From an uncultured Flavobacteriaceae bacterium (GTDB lineage Bacteria; Bacteroidota; Bacteroidia; Flavobacteriales; Flavobacteriaceae), in assembly GCA_947486785.1 (NCBI GenBank), contig CANKUU010000018.1:1-64000 (forward strand): a stretch of 64,000 bases of DNA, read 5' to 3'. Shown here piece after piece: positions 30,774 through 39,473 of this stretch. Within the stretch, counting starts at the first letter, position 1. The number at the start of each line of letters is the position of its first letter. Position numbers and translations under genes: made by a program. Under the pieces are notes generated by a model. That model worked only from the letters and a program-made list of their open reading frames with translations, did not search any database and was not told the DNA's origin.

Positions 30774-31625
30774 TTAATTCCCTCTTCTATCAAGGCCTCC
30801 CCTACCTCTTTGAAAATTTTCTCGTATCTCTTGTGCCTTTTTCTTTACAAGTTCATCATACTTTTCTTGGGTTATTTTTTTGCCTTTTTTAGGTGGATTT
30901 ATGGTTTCTTCTTTTTTACTCAATTCTATTTTGGAGCAAAGAATAGTTGTATTTCCTGAATTTACTTCTAGAATTAACCCTGGTAAACCATAGTACATTG
31001 CAGGCCCTAGAGAAACAGGAATATCAAGGGTAAACCAAGCAGTTACTATGATCATTTCATCGGCTTTTTTTCTTTCTCCTTTCAAGCCATCTGTTTGTTG
31101 CTCTCCTGGACGAAAGTTTGTTGATAATCCTCTATTTTTTAAGATAGCCGTTGCCTTAAAGCAGGTATGCTTTCCTATCGTTTTTACGTCATCGGTTATT
31201 TTCCAATCTATCGTTTTAAGTGAATCTTGAATTAAGAATGTTTTCCCATAAAGGTCTACTTGATTTTTATAAGTATTGTCGATAGTATTCTTGTAAAGTT
31301 TGCCATTATTCCCTTGATTCAATATCATTTTTAGCATTCCCATTCGTTGTGCCATTATTCCATTACCTTGGTCTTGTTCTAACTTTTCTTCTTCAGCATA
31401 TAGAGAAGAATTCTTATTAAAAGAGAGCACAAAATTATTAGTAGACATACTATTGATACGCTCTTGTATCATTGCCTTTTGAGCCTCTGATATTTGACGA
31501 TTACCAAAGTTCATTTTTACCGTATTTTTTACAGTGTAGTAGGCTTTGCCATTGGTGTTTTGTGCAGAAATAGCTACTGAAAATATCAGTACAAATACTA
31601 TTATTACTTTATTTAGATGCTTCAT
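30774..31625 (-). CDS. GLPGLI family protein
   Basis: 283 residues: a signal peptide (1-~21), then a domain with the defining motif MYYGLPGLILEVN (~205-217), and a Lys/Arg-rich C-terminus ending RGRGGLDRRGN. Members are exported proteins confined to Bacteroidota and typically sit next to carboxypeptidase-regulatory outer-membrane barrels, as here. A role in making, sensing or transporting a peptide or small molecule through the barrel is inferred only from that association. Confidence 0.88.
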   Translation of the reverse strand: MKHLNKVIIVFVLIFSVAISAQNTNGKAYYTVKNTVKMNFGNRQISEAQKAMIQERINSMSTNNFVLSFNKNSSLYAEEEKLEQDQGNGIMAQRMGMLKMILNQGNNGKLYKNTIDNTYKNQVDLYGKTFLIQDSLKTIDWKITDDVKTIGKHTCFKATAILKNRGLSTNFRPGEQQTDGLKGERKKADEMIIVTAWFTLDIPVSLGPAMYYGLPGLILEVNSGNTTILCSKIELSKKEETINPPKKGKKITQEKYDELVKKKAQEIRENFQRGRGGLDRRGN

Positions 31626-31652
31626 ATTTATTTTCTTTTGATTAAGAAACTA

Positions 31653-32411
31653 TTATTTTAATTCAATTGGAATCCAAATGTCAATGTCATTTAATAGTTC
31701 TTTTAATTGATTGATATCTGGGTTATTTCCTCTCATACCGCCACGCATTGCCATAGCACGTTTTATCCGGTCGGAAGATCTTCCTACTCTAGATAATCCT
31801 GCATTAGTTCCGTCAGGTTGTTTCATTCCTTTAATGGAAATTCCTATTGATTTACTATCAGATTGAGATGCTATATAGGAAAGCGGTACTTTTAATGTAT
31901 ACGATAAACCTTCTATAGCTGCTTTATGGTTTACCGAGATTCCTTCACCATTCAATTCTTTATTAATTATTCGCTCTTCTTTATTTTCGGTAACCTTAAT
32001 ATCAGAACCTAATGAAGCCATCATTTTTTGTAGTATTTCTTGTCGATTTCCATTTTCTCGCATTTTTTTTATTTTTTCAATATCAAGAGTCTGATTTTCC
32101 TTTGCTATAGGGTATTGTACAGATAAGTGTTTGTTTTTTTCTCCTTCATTATCAAAGAAAATAGTTACACCATTTCGAATCATCTTTAACTGTGTTACTT
32201 TATCCTGAGTATTTACTGTCACATACAGGTGCGAGTTATCTTTGGTAATGGTATATCCTAACTTATTATCCGCATCATATACTGTACTTATGGATTGTTT
32301 AGCTTGGTCATAGGATGTTACAGGATATACTGTTTGCTTACTACTGCCACAAGAAAACAGTAAAAGATTAATGATAATAATGCTTGCTATGAATGTTTTT
32401 TGTGTACTCAT
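31653..32411 (-). CDS. Hypothetical lipoprotein, first gene of envelope operon
   Basis: 252 residues with a lipoprotein signal ending LLLFSCGSS (C at ~21). The rest is not recognised: a beta-rich region ~30-110, an Arg/Lys/Glu-rich helix (KKMRENGNRQEILQKMM) around 117-133, and a C-terminal helix with MRGGMRGNNPDINQLKELL. A TACATTTG promoter box lies 27 bases before its ATG. GLPGLI and beta-barrel genes follow on the same strand with small gaps (27 and 12 bases), so this is the promoter-proximal member of that set. Confidence 0.75.
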   Translation of the reverse strand: MSTQKTFIASIIIINLLLFSCGSSKQTVYPVTSYDQAKQSISTVYDADNKLGYTITKDNSHLYVTVNTQDKVTQLKMIRNGVTIFFDNEGEKNKHLSVQYPIAKENQTLDIEKIKKMRENGNRQEILQKMMASLGSDIKVTENKEERIINKELNGEGISVNHKAAIEGLSYTLKVPLSYIASQSDSKSIGISIKGMKQPDGTNAGLSRVGRSSDRIKRAMAMRGGMRGNNPDINQLKELLNDIDIWIPIELK

Positions 32412-32437
32412 TTGTATTCATTTTTAATATTTAATAT

Positions 32438-32445
32438 CAAATGTA
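32438..32445 (-). promoter_or_regulatory. -7 box of the lipoprotein/GLPGLI/beta-barrel operon
   Basis: On the minus strand this reads TACATTTG, an exact TAnnTTTG match, 27 bases before the lipoprotein ATG. It separates transcription of this set from the two-component genes upstream, as does the terminator at 32486-32530. The -33 element is unclear. Confidence 0.55.
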
Positions 32446-32485
32446 TGAGTAGTTTGAAACAACGAAAAAAAAGATATACCTACAA

Positions 32486-32530
32486 AAAAAAAGTATCGAC
32501 AAACAAGGAATATGTATCGATACTTTTTTT
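32486..32530 (-). terminator. Terminator after the LytTR regulator gene
   Basis: AAAAAAAGTATCGA (32486-32499) pairs exactly with TCGATACTTTTTTT (32517-32530), a 14-bp stem with a 17-base loop and T-tracts for either strand. It begins 16 bases after the response-regulator stop on the minus strand, so it should end or attenuate the kinase-regulator transcript before the envelope genes. Confidence 0.8.
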
Positions 32531-32546
32531 AAGTTTAAAAGAGATT

Positions 32547-33260
32547 TTACACGCCGAGTCGTTTTAGAACAACTTCTTTATAGGTTTCGCCAATAGGAAT
32601 ACGAGTATCATTTATAATTACATTGGATTTTTGCAACGCTCTAATGCAATCAATATTAATGATATAAGATCGGTGTGTACGAATAAAGTTTGAAGGTAGT
32701 TTTTCTAAAATGGCTTTAAAACTTGATAGCGTTAACAAGGTTTTTGCCTGGTCTTTAAGATGAATTTTTATATAATCTTTCAGTCCTTCAATATATTCTA
32801 TATCTTGTGTATTAACTTTAATGTTTTCGTATTCAGATTTCACGAAAATAAAGTCGTTATTATTTTCTCCAGAAGAAGTGTTTGGTTTTGTAGCAATAGA
32901 CTGTTCTAAGCTATATTTTTCTTTGGCTCGAGAAACCGCTTTTAAAAAACGTTGAAACGGAATGGGTTTCACCAAATAATCGGTAGCATTTAGTTCAAAG
33001 CCTTCTAATGCGTGCTGCGGATAAGCCGTTGTAAAGATAAATTGCGGAATGTTCTCCACTGTTTTCACCAAATCTAATCCTGTTAAATTAGGCATTTCTA
33101 TATCTAAAAACACTAAATCTACTTGATGCTTATTCAATATTGTTATTGCATCTAATGGATTATTACATTTGGCAACAATTTCCATCCCTCCTATTTTATG
33201 GACATAGGTTTCTATAACATCAACCGCCAATGGCTCATCATCTATAATTACGCACTTCAT
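32547..33260 (-). CDS. LytTR-family response regulator
   Basis: 237 residues: a receiver domain (1-~120) with acidic residues IDDEP at the start, phospho-site D53 in VFLDIEMP and lysine in the KPI motif; and a LytTR DNA-binding domain (~140-237, with FIRTHRSYIIN near 208-218). It directly follows its sensor kinase (1 base between the genes). Likely targets are the adjacent lipoprotein-GLPGLI-barrel genes, by position only. Confidence 0.93.
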   Translation of the reverse strand: MKCVIIDDEPLAVDVIETYVHKIGGMEIVAKCNNPLDAITILNKHQVDLVFLDIEMPNLTGLDLVKTVENIPQFIFTTAYPQHALEGFELNATDYLVKPIPFQRFLKAVSRAKEKYSLEQSIATKPNTSSGENNNDFIFVKSEYENIKVNTQDIEYIEGLKDYIKIHLKDQAKTLLTLSSFKAILEKLPSNFIRTHRSYIINIDCIRALQKSNVIINDTRIPIGETYKEVVLKRLGV

Positions 33261-33261
33261 T

Positions 33262-34380
33262 TTAATCTAATTTTAAAGTTAAATCAACGATAAATTTATT
33301 ATCCTTTTCCTCTGTGGTTAACCAATGTTTATTAGGATATAATAACTCCAAACGATTTTTGGTATTTTGCATTCCAATACCAGAGCCCTCCTTATCTTTA
33401 GTTCTATTTCCTATTATGTTAATACACTTAAATTGTAATTCGTCGTCCTTTATACTAATATCTATTTCGACTTCAGTATTACCATTAAAATCTGTTCCAT
33501 ATTTAAAAGCATTTTCGATATAGGATATAAATAGTAAAGGACTAATTTTTTGCGTAGTAATTGTGCCTTTTATATTGGTTTTTACATTTTCGTTTTTTGC
33601 AATTCTAATATATTGAAGTTTCATATAATTATCAATATATTGCAATTCGTCTTTAAGTAAGACTTTACTGTCATTAGCTTTGTATAACATATAGCGCATT
33701 AATTCTGAAAGCATAATAACGGCTTCTGGTGCATCGTCCGATTTTTTAACAGTAAGCGAATAAATACTATTTAAAGAGTTAAATAAGAAATGAGGGTTTA
33801 GTTGATTTTTAAGGGCTTCTAATTCTGTTTTGTTTTTTTGAACCTCAATTTCGGTTTTAATCCTATCGTTTTCTATCCATTGTTCGTATACTCTAATTAT
33901 GGTTCCTATAATAAGTATCAATGCATTGAAAAATGTAATTATTACAAATTTTGAGGTTTGACTCTTATAAAAGTTAAAATAGAATACATTTGAAATGATC
34001 AAATAGGCTACTATTAAAAGAATGATAATAGATAATATATACGATATTTTTTTCTTTTTAAGTAATAAATAAGGTACCAATAAACTGTAATTCGTATAGA
34101 AAATCATAGCTCCAAACGCAATTCGTAAACAAATTTTAAGTGTAATTTCTTTACCTTCTGAATACACAAAAAACAGGACAACTGCGTGAAGAATAGTCCA
34201 TACAAATAGGTGAATTAGAAACTGCTTTTTATTTTTTATCCCAAGTTTGATGATAGTCCTATTGTCTTTTAAATCTTTATAAAATTGATTTTCGAAATAT
34301 ACAAATATTATTTTTTCAGCATTGTATTCATACAAATGTATATGCTGCCAAATTAAGCTTAAAATAAGATAGACAAACAA
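33262..34380 (-). CDS. LytS-type sensor histidine kinase
   Basis: 372 residues: about four TM helices in the first 165 residues, then a coiled coil and a His_kinase domain with QLNPHFLFNSLNS (phospho-accepting H197) and a C-terminal ATPase region including GSGIGMQNTKNRL. No ATG exists before the membrane part; the frame opens at TTG 34380, with another TTG at 34335, so the true start is uncertain. It forms a cognate pair with the LytTR regulator immediately downstream. Confidence 0.88.
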   Translation of the reverse strand: MFVYLILSLIWQHIHLYEYNAEKIIFVYFENQFYKDLKDNRTIIKLGIKNKKQFLIHLFVWTILHAVVLFFVYSEGKEITLKICLRIAFGAMIFYTNYSLLVPYLLLKKKKISYILSIIILLIVAYLIISNVFYFNFYKSQTSKFVIITFFNALILIIGTIIRVYEQWIENDRIKTEIEVQKNKTELEALKNQLNPHFLFNSLNSIYSLTVKKSDDAPEAVIMLSELMRYMLYKANDSKVLLKDELQYIDNYMKLQYIRIAKNENVKTNIKGTITTQKISPLLFISYIENAFKYGTDFNGNTEVEIDISIKDDELQFKCINIIGNRTKDKEGSGIGMQNTKNRLELLYPNKHWLTTEEKDNKFIVDLTLKLD

Positions 34381-34684
34381 GAAGAATTACTATATGAAAA
34401 AGGAATAATTATAGATAAACATGGCCATTCCATACACATTTTGCCTCCACTCCTCTGTCCTTTCTGCAAAAAGAGTATTTACTCGCGTCTCTCCTATTTT
34501 GATACATAGGTGCTCGTGAACCCTAAAGGGCTACATTAGATTTCTAAAAAAAAAATTAGAAAGAAAAAAATATAAGAAGATTAGTGCTCTTTAAAGCTTT
34601 TACCAAAGTAAAGTCAAATAGAACAGCACATTATATAGTACATTTTGTATTTTCGGTTTAGCCTGAGGATGAAGTTAAAATCAA
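34381..34684. other. Gene-free region between the kinase gene and repeat C
   Basis: About 300 bases without a supported gene. Around 34428 it resembles sequence near 23310, left of repeat B (CCATTCCATACACATTTTGC). It should hold the promoter of the LytS kinase on the minus strand, but no exact TAnnTTTG box is visible. Confidence 0.35.
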
Positions 34685-34945
34685 GAAAGTTGGCGCGCTG
34701 GCAAAATGCCACAAAAGTTTAATTCATTTAAGCTATAATTAGCCGTTATGTAAAATTGTCGCTAGCTACCGATAGCTATCGGGACTCGATTGCTTTTTAT
34801 AAAATAAAATAGCTATTCCAGCCACATCATCTCGAAGCTATAATAATTCCTCTACTGGAGGAATTATTATAGCTCGTGTTTTGACCAAAGTTTTATAAGG
34901 GCAAGATTAAAGTTGAGATTCTATTTTAGATAATATACTGAATCA
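34685..34945 (+). repeat. Partial third copy (C) of the intergenic repeat with strong hairpin
   Basis: Shares blocks with copies A and B: AGCTATAATTAGCCGTTATG at ~34731, GACTCGATTGCTTTTTATAAA near 34783, an AAAGTTTTATAAGG block near 34887, and GATTCTATTTTAGATAATAT near 34917. It also shares GTTGGCGCGCTGGC at ~34690 with the truncated gene near 25120. The middle of A/B is missing; instead bases 34836-34852 pair perfectly with 34858-34874 (17-bp stem AGCTATAATAATTCCTC, five-base loop). Confidence 0.7.
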
Positions 34946-35083
34946 TAATTTACGCCACTAGTCTTTCAAGTTTATCTTTTGTATTTTCATTTTGGAAGTA
35001 TTCTATCCAATAGAATTTAGAATTTATTACTTTGTTTTTGCTGAACTAAACGGCATATTTCCTGAACTATAAAACCGTCTATA

Positions 35084-35091
35084 TACTTTTG
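35084..35091 (+). promoter_or_regulatory. -7 box (TACTTTTG) of the patatin gene
   Basis: TACTTTTG matches TAnnTTTG and ends 27 bases before ATG 35119. It overlaps the TTG at 35089 where the longest frame opens, so that TTG cannot be the start if this promoter is used. Confidence 0.55.
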
Positions 35092-35118
35092 AAATCAATA
35101 ATTATCTATTTTTGTAAA

Positions 35119-37434
35119 ATGTTTAAACATAGTATTATCTTTTTAATTTTTTTGCTCTCCTTACCAAATATAACAGCTCAAAATAAAAAACCAAAAGTAG
35201 CATTAGTTCTAAGTGGTGGCGGTGCTAAAGGAATTGCACATATACCTACTTTACAGGTCTTAGATTCTTTGGGTATTGTACCAGATTTAATTGTAGGAAA
35301 TAGTATGGGAAGTGTTGTAGGAGGCTTGTATGCCATGGGATACTCTGGAAATGAGATAGCTACGTTAACTTTGAATGCAAATTGGGGTGATTTAATTGGT
35401 GGTAATTTATCACTAAACAATGTAAGTAATGAAGAGAAAAGTGAGTATAATAACTATCTTTTAAGTGCTGTCGTTTTAAAAAATAAAATTAAAATCAACC
35501 CTTTTATTTTAAGTGATCAAAATCTAAGAACTTACCTTAATTCTTTAACTTATCCTGTTTATAATGTTTCTAATTTTGATTCGCTTCCTATTCCCTATCG
35601 TGCCATTGCAACCGATATTGTTGCAGGCAAAGAAGTTGTATTAAAAAGTGGTTCTTTAGCTTTAGCAATGCGGTCTAGTATGTCTATTCCGGCTGTGTTT
35701 TCTGCGGTACCATATAAAAACACCTTGTTAATTGATGGCGGTGTGCTTAATAATTTTCCTGCTGATGTTGCAAAAGAATTAGGAGCCAATTTTATTATTG
35801 GTAGCGATGTAGGAAATGGTATGCTTCCTAAAGAGCGCTTAGATAATCTTCAATCTTTGCTATTTCAATCTGGTATGATTGCAAGCAATATTAAAAATCC
35901 AAAAAATAGAGCACTTTGTTCTATTTTATTAAGTCATGGGCCACATATTACATATGCTACTAGTGATTTCGCAAAGGGTTCAAATATTTATAATGAAGGT
36001 AAAATTGCACTAAAAGAGAAACTACCTCAGTTAATTGAAATATCAAAAACACTTAAATCCTTTAAGCAAAAAGAAGTTCGTTTACCCAAGCTACGTGATT
36101 CTATTTTTTTAGATACTGTTGTGTTTAATGGTATATCTAGCGATAATATTAATCTAATAAAAGCACGTTCTAAAATTAAGTCGAAAATAAGCTATACTGA
36201 AAAAGGGATAACTAAAGGAATAAACACAGCGATGGGCACAGCCCTATTTCGTCAAGTGGAATATGGTTTAACTGATAAAAATGATACAACAGAATTGTTT
36301 ATTAATGCAACTGAAATAGCAGATCATCAAATAAAAGGAGCCATACATTATGATAATGATTTAGGTGCCGGCGTAATTCTTAATTATACCGGTAGAAATT
36401 TAATAGGTGCATCTTCTCGTTCTCTAATATCATTAGATCTTACAAAAAACCCAAAAATAAGACTACAGCATCAAAATATTTTTGGAAAGAATAAAAAATG
36501 GTGGTTGCGCACAGAATTTTTTGCGAACAAATACCGTCAAGGACTTTTTTATGCTGGTTATAAAGTAGATGATATTAAATATCAATTTTTTCATGCCAGT
36601 AGTTGGTTTAATAGAAATTTGAGTCCTCTAAAAAGTCACATAAGCCTTGGTGTTGAATATGAAAATTCTATTTTAAAACCTACTGTACCTCCAGAAATTG
36701 AATCTAGAGAAGAAGTTAGTCTTAACAAGTATAAATATCAGACAGTATTTGCCGCAGCTAGATTTAATTATAACAGCATAAACTCCCGGTTCTATGCAAC
36801 AAAAGGCAATTCATTAAATATTGCTTACAAAAGATCTTTTAATAATAAAATAAACATAGAACTTTTTGATACTGAAAATGTTAAACGCCAGGGTTCATTA
36901 GCAAACCATCATAAGATTATTTTTGAGGGTACCAGTAGAATACCCATTAGCTCTAAATTAACAGCTATAACAGGTCTTACAGGTGCTTTTATTTTTGAGG
37001 ATGCATTAAAAAATAATGAGCTATCTTTTGTAGAAAATAGTATTGGAATACAATATTTTTTAGGAGGAAGTACAGTACTAGCAAGAAGCGGTAGTTTTTT
37101 GATGTCTGGACTTAAAGAAGGTGAAATTTTAGCAAGTCAATTTTTAAAAGCAGATGTTAGCTTACAATATGCTTTACAAAATAAACTCTATGTAATGCCT
37201 CATATGAGCATGGCAATTTTTGGTGTAGATTCATTTTCTAATTATGTAAAAAACTTCACACAGTCCACATCAGATTGGGATAACGTTTCTCAAACAGGAT
37301 TAACATTTTCTACGGGGTTAACTTTATCCTATGATTCTATTCTAGGCCCTATAAATATAGATGCTTCCTTTGTTAATGGCATTAATAAAGTTAGGTTCTT
37401 TATAGGTGTTGGCTATAGTTTTGTAGGGCTCTAG
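35119..37434 (+). CDS. Patatin-like phospholipase fused to outer-membrane barrel
   Basis: 771 residues from ATG 35119 (MFKHSIIFLIF). A signal peptide (1-~20) is followed by a patatin domain with the oxyanion loop GGGAKG (~33-38), nucleophile S62 in GNSMG and catalytic D206 in IDGG, so the Ser-Asp dyad is intact. The C-terminal ~400 residues form a surface-antigen (BamA/Omp85-like) beta-barrel ending in VGYSFVGL. This is the plan of the type Vd (PlpD-like) secretion proteins, which carry a lipase on their own barrel. Start chosen from the promoter box at 35084. Single gene; a lipid-hydrolysing surface or periplasmic role is expected. Confidence 0.9.
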   Translation: MFKHSIIFLIFLLSLPNITAQNKKPKVALVLSGGGAKGIAHIPTLQVLDSLGIVPDLIVGNSMGSVVGGLYAMGYSGNEIATLTLNANWGDLIGGNLSLNNVSNEEKSEYNNYLLSAVVLKNKIKINPFILSDQNLRTYLNSLTYPVYNVSNFDSLPIPYRAIATDIVAGKEVVLKSGSLALAMRSSMSIPAVFSAVPYKNTLLIDGGVLNNFPADVAKELGANFIIGSDVGNGMLPKERLDNLQSLLFQSGMIASNIKNPKNRALCSILLSHGPHITYATSDFAKGSNIYNEGKIALKEKLPQLIEISKTLKSFKQKEVRLPKLRDSIFLDTVVFNGISSDNINLIKARSKIKSKISYTEKGITKGINTAMGTALFRQVEYGLTDKNDTTELFINATEIADHQIKGAIHYDNDLGAGVILNYTGRNLIGASSRSLISLDLTKNPKIRLQHQNIFGKNKKWWLRTEFFANKYRQGLFYAGYKVDDIKYQFFHASSWFNRNLSPLKSHISLGVEYENSILKPTVPPEIESREEVSLNKYKYQTVFAAARFNYNSINSRFYATKGNSLNIAYKRSFNNKINIELFDTENVKRQGSLANHHKIIFEGTSRIPISSKLTAITGLTGAFIFEDALKNNELSFVENSIGIQYFLGGSTVLARSGSFLMSGLKEGEILASQFLKADVSLQYALQNKLYVMPHMSMAIFGVDSFSNYVKNFTQSTSDWDNVSQTGLTFSTGLTLSYDSILGPINIDASFVNGINKVRFFIGVGYSFVGL

Positions 37435-37459
37435 TTGTACTTTAAAAGATAAAATTAAA

Positions 37460-38794
37460 TTACTTTTTTTTCTTAACACCCTCTGTTTTAGGAATTTTCT
37501 TAGTGGTTTGAACTATGTGATTGGCAAGTAATTTATCTATCAATTCATCTTTGGTTAAATGATGAAAAATAGTTTTTACTTTTCCTCTTAAATCTTCTGA
37601 AACAGCACGATTGGGTTTAGTTTTAAATATTTTTTTTGCCCATAACAATGTATTATTCTCTTCAATACGCTGTGCATTTGCTTTTTTAAATACACTAAAG
37701 TTAATACCTAGTTCTTGTTCAAAATCGCCAATATCAATAACTTCTTCTTCTTGCAAAATGGTTAATGAAAGTCCCTTTGCTCCTGCTCTGGCTGTTCGCC
37801 CACTTCTGTGTACATAGGCATCATACGTATCTGGTAAATGATAGTTAACAACATAAGTAATCTCTTTAACATCAATACCACGAGCAGCTAAATCGGTAGC
37901 TACTAATATATCTATATACCCTTCTCTAAATTGTTCCATAATTCGGTCGCGAATTCCTTGGGTTAAACTACCGTGAATTGCGCCAGAAGAAAATTTATTG
38001 ATGGCTAAGTTTTTTGCCAACTTATTAACAGCTGCTTTAGTTTTACAAAAAATAATACCGCGTTGTCCTTCTTTTGAATTTAAAAAATGAAGTAATACTT
38101 CTAATTTTTCTATCGGTTTTACAACTACATATTGATGGTCGATACCTTGATGTCCTAAACGTGTCATATCTACTTCGACCTGAACCACATGTTTAGACAT
38201 ATAATTTTGAACCAATTGTTTTATTGCTCCAGACATTGTTGCCGTAAATAAAAAAGTACGTCTCGATTTAGGAACTTCTTTAATTATTGCATCTAGATCT
38301 TTTTTTAAAGCACTTACCATTTCATCGGCTTCATCTAAAACTAAATACTTTAAATGTTTAAGGTTGATTTTTCCACGTTGTATTAAATCTACTAAACGTC
38401 CGGGGGTTGCTACCACAATCTGCGTTGGAGCTTTTAAACGTTCTATTTGTGGTTTTATGGGTATACCTCCACAAACAACCGCTATTGAAATATTAGAACG
38501 ATATGACGATAATGACACTAAGTTGGCATGGATTTGTTGCCCTAACTCTCGTGTCGGTGCTAAAATTATTGCCTGTACCTCGGTGTTTTCTATTTGAATC
38601 AACTGTAATAAGGGCAAACCAAAGGCTACAGTTTTACCCGTTCCTGTTTTTGCAACGGCAACAACATCGTCATTTTGGTTTAAAAGAATTGGAATAGATT
38701 TTTTTTGAATATCTGTTGGTACATTAATACCCAAATCAACTAAACTTTTTAAAAATGATTCTTTAATCCCTAAATCAGAAAACTGTTTTGACAT
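37460..38794 (-). CDS. DEAD-box RNA helicase
   Basis: 444 residues with both RecA-like domains. Visible motifs: Q motif near 5-31 (FSDLGI through TDIQ), Walker A AKTGTGKT (48-55), PTRELGQ, TPGRL, DEAD at 154-157, motif III as TAT (184-186, instead of SAT), and motif VI HRSGRTARAG (~330). A basic tail (KGVKKKK) ends it, as in CsdA/RhlE-like bacterial helicases. The Ser-to-Thr change in motif III is conservative. It probably acts in ribosome assembly or cold-stress RNA remodelling. Convergent with the patatin gene, 25 bases between stops. Confidence 0.92.
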   Translation of the reverse strand: MSKQFSDLGIKESFLKSLVDLGINVPTDIQKKSIPILLNQNDDVVAVAKTGTGKTVAFGLPLLQLIQIENTEVQAIILAPTRELGQQIHANLVSLSSYRSNISIAVVCGGIPIKPQIERLKAPTQIVVATPGRLVDLIQRGKINLKHLKYLVLDEADEMVSALKKDLDAIIKEVPKSRRTFLFTATMSGAIKQLVQNYMSKHVVQVEVDMTRLGHQGIDHQYVVVKPIEKLEVLLHFLNSKEGQRGIIFCKTKAAVNKLAKNLAINKFSSGAIHGSLTQGIRDRIMEQFREGYIDILVATDLAARGIDVKEITYVVNYHLPDTYDAYVHRSGRTARAGAKGLSLTILQEEEVIDIGDFEQELGINFSVFKKANAQRIEENNTLLWAKKIFKTKPNRAVSEDLRGKVKTIFHHLTKDELIDKLLANHIVQTTKKIPKTEGVKKKK

Positions 38795-38913
38795 AATGTA
38801 ATTTTAGAAAAAAAATAAAAACACCAAATGTAACTTGTGCTGCTAATTAGCTATACCTTGGTTATGTATACCTGTATTAAATATTAGTATGGAAACTAAA
38901 AACTGTCAAAAAG

Positions 38914-39363
38914 TTATGACTCTTGTACTGTACGTTTCGATTTTCTGTACGTATAGTTAGGATAAATGGCACGTTTGGCAAAACGATTTAATTTAGAGGA
39001 ATTAACCATCTTTAAATAAACAGGCTTCGTTACCCCAAAATATTCATAAGTAGTACCATCTAAAAAGGTGATTTCTAAAACCAAACCTTTGTGCACATAA
39101 TCTGCAATACCAGAATCTGTGATTGTTTTATTGTACTTCTCGGAATTAGCAGCTATAGTCTCCTCTGCAATACTAACTAAAAAATGATACCCATCTATAA
39201 TGGCACGACTTTTTATTTCCGCTTCCTCACGTTTTATATCACCTACTTGAAACTTATCTGGGTGCCATTCTTTAACTAAATTACGGTAGCTTGTTTTTAA
39301 TGTTTTAAGATCTATTTCTTTTTCAATATTAAATAGTTTTTTATATTGACTTATGCGCTTCAT
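38914..39363 (-). CDS. J-domain/KTSC-domain protein
   Basis: 149 residues joining two domains. Residues ~6-65 form a DnaJ-like domain with the HPD tripeptide (34-36) in EWHPDKF, so it could stimulate an Hsp70 partner. Residues ~85-140 form a KTSC domain (LEITFLDGTTYEYFGV, then SSKLNRFAKRAI), a small beta fold known from phage and housekeeping proteins of unclear role and also found with lysyl-tRNA synthetases. It lies between two DEAD-box-type genes, suggesting an RNA-related job, but that is inference. Confidence 0.8.
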   Translation of the reverse strand: MKRISQYKKLFNIEKEIDLKTLKTSYRNLVKEWHPDKFQVGDIKREEAEIKSRAIIDGYHFLVSIAEETIAANSEKYNKTITDSGIADYVHKGLVLEITFLDGTTYEYFGVTKPVYLKMVNSSKLNRFAKRAIYPNYTYRKSKRTVQES

Positions 39364-39473
39364 ATACCTTTTTTAAGAAGCCGCGAAACTACATCTTTAT
39401 TATTAATCAACAGGGCATTCTAAATATTACTTTGTAATTTCGAACACAATTGTAACCGTATAACCCTTTTAAT

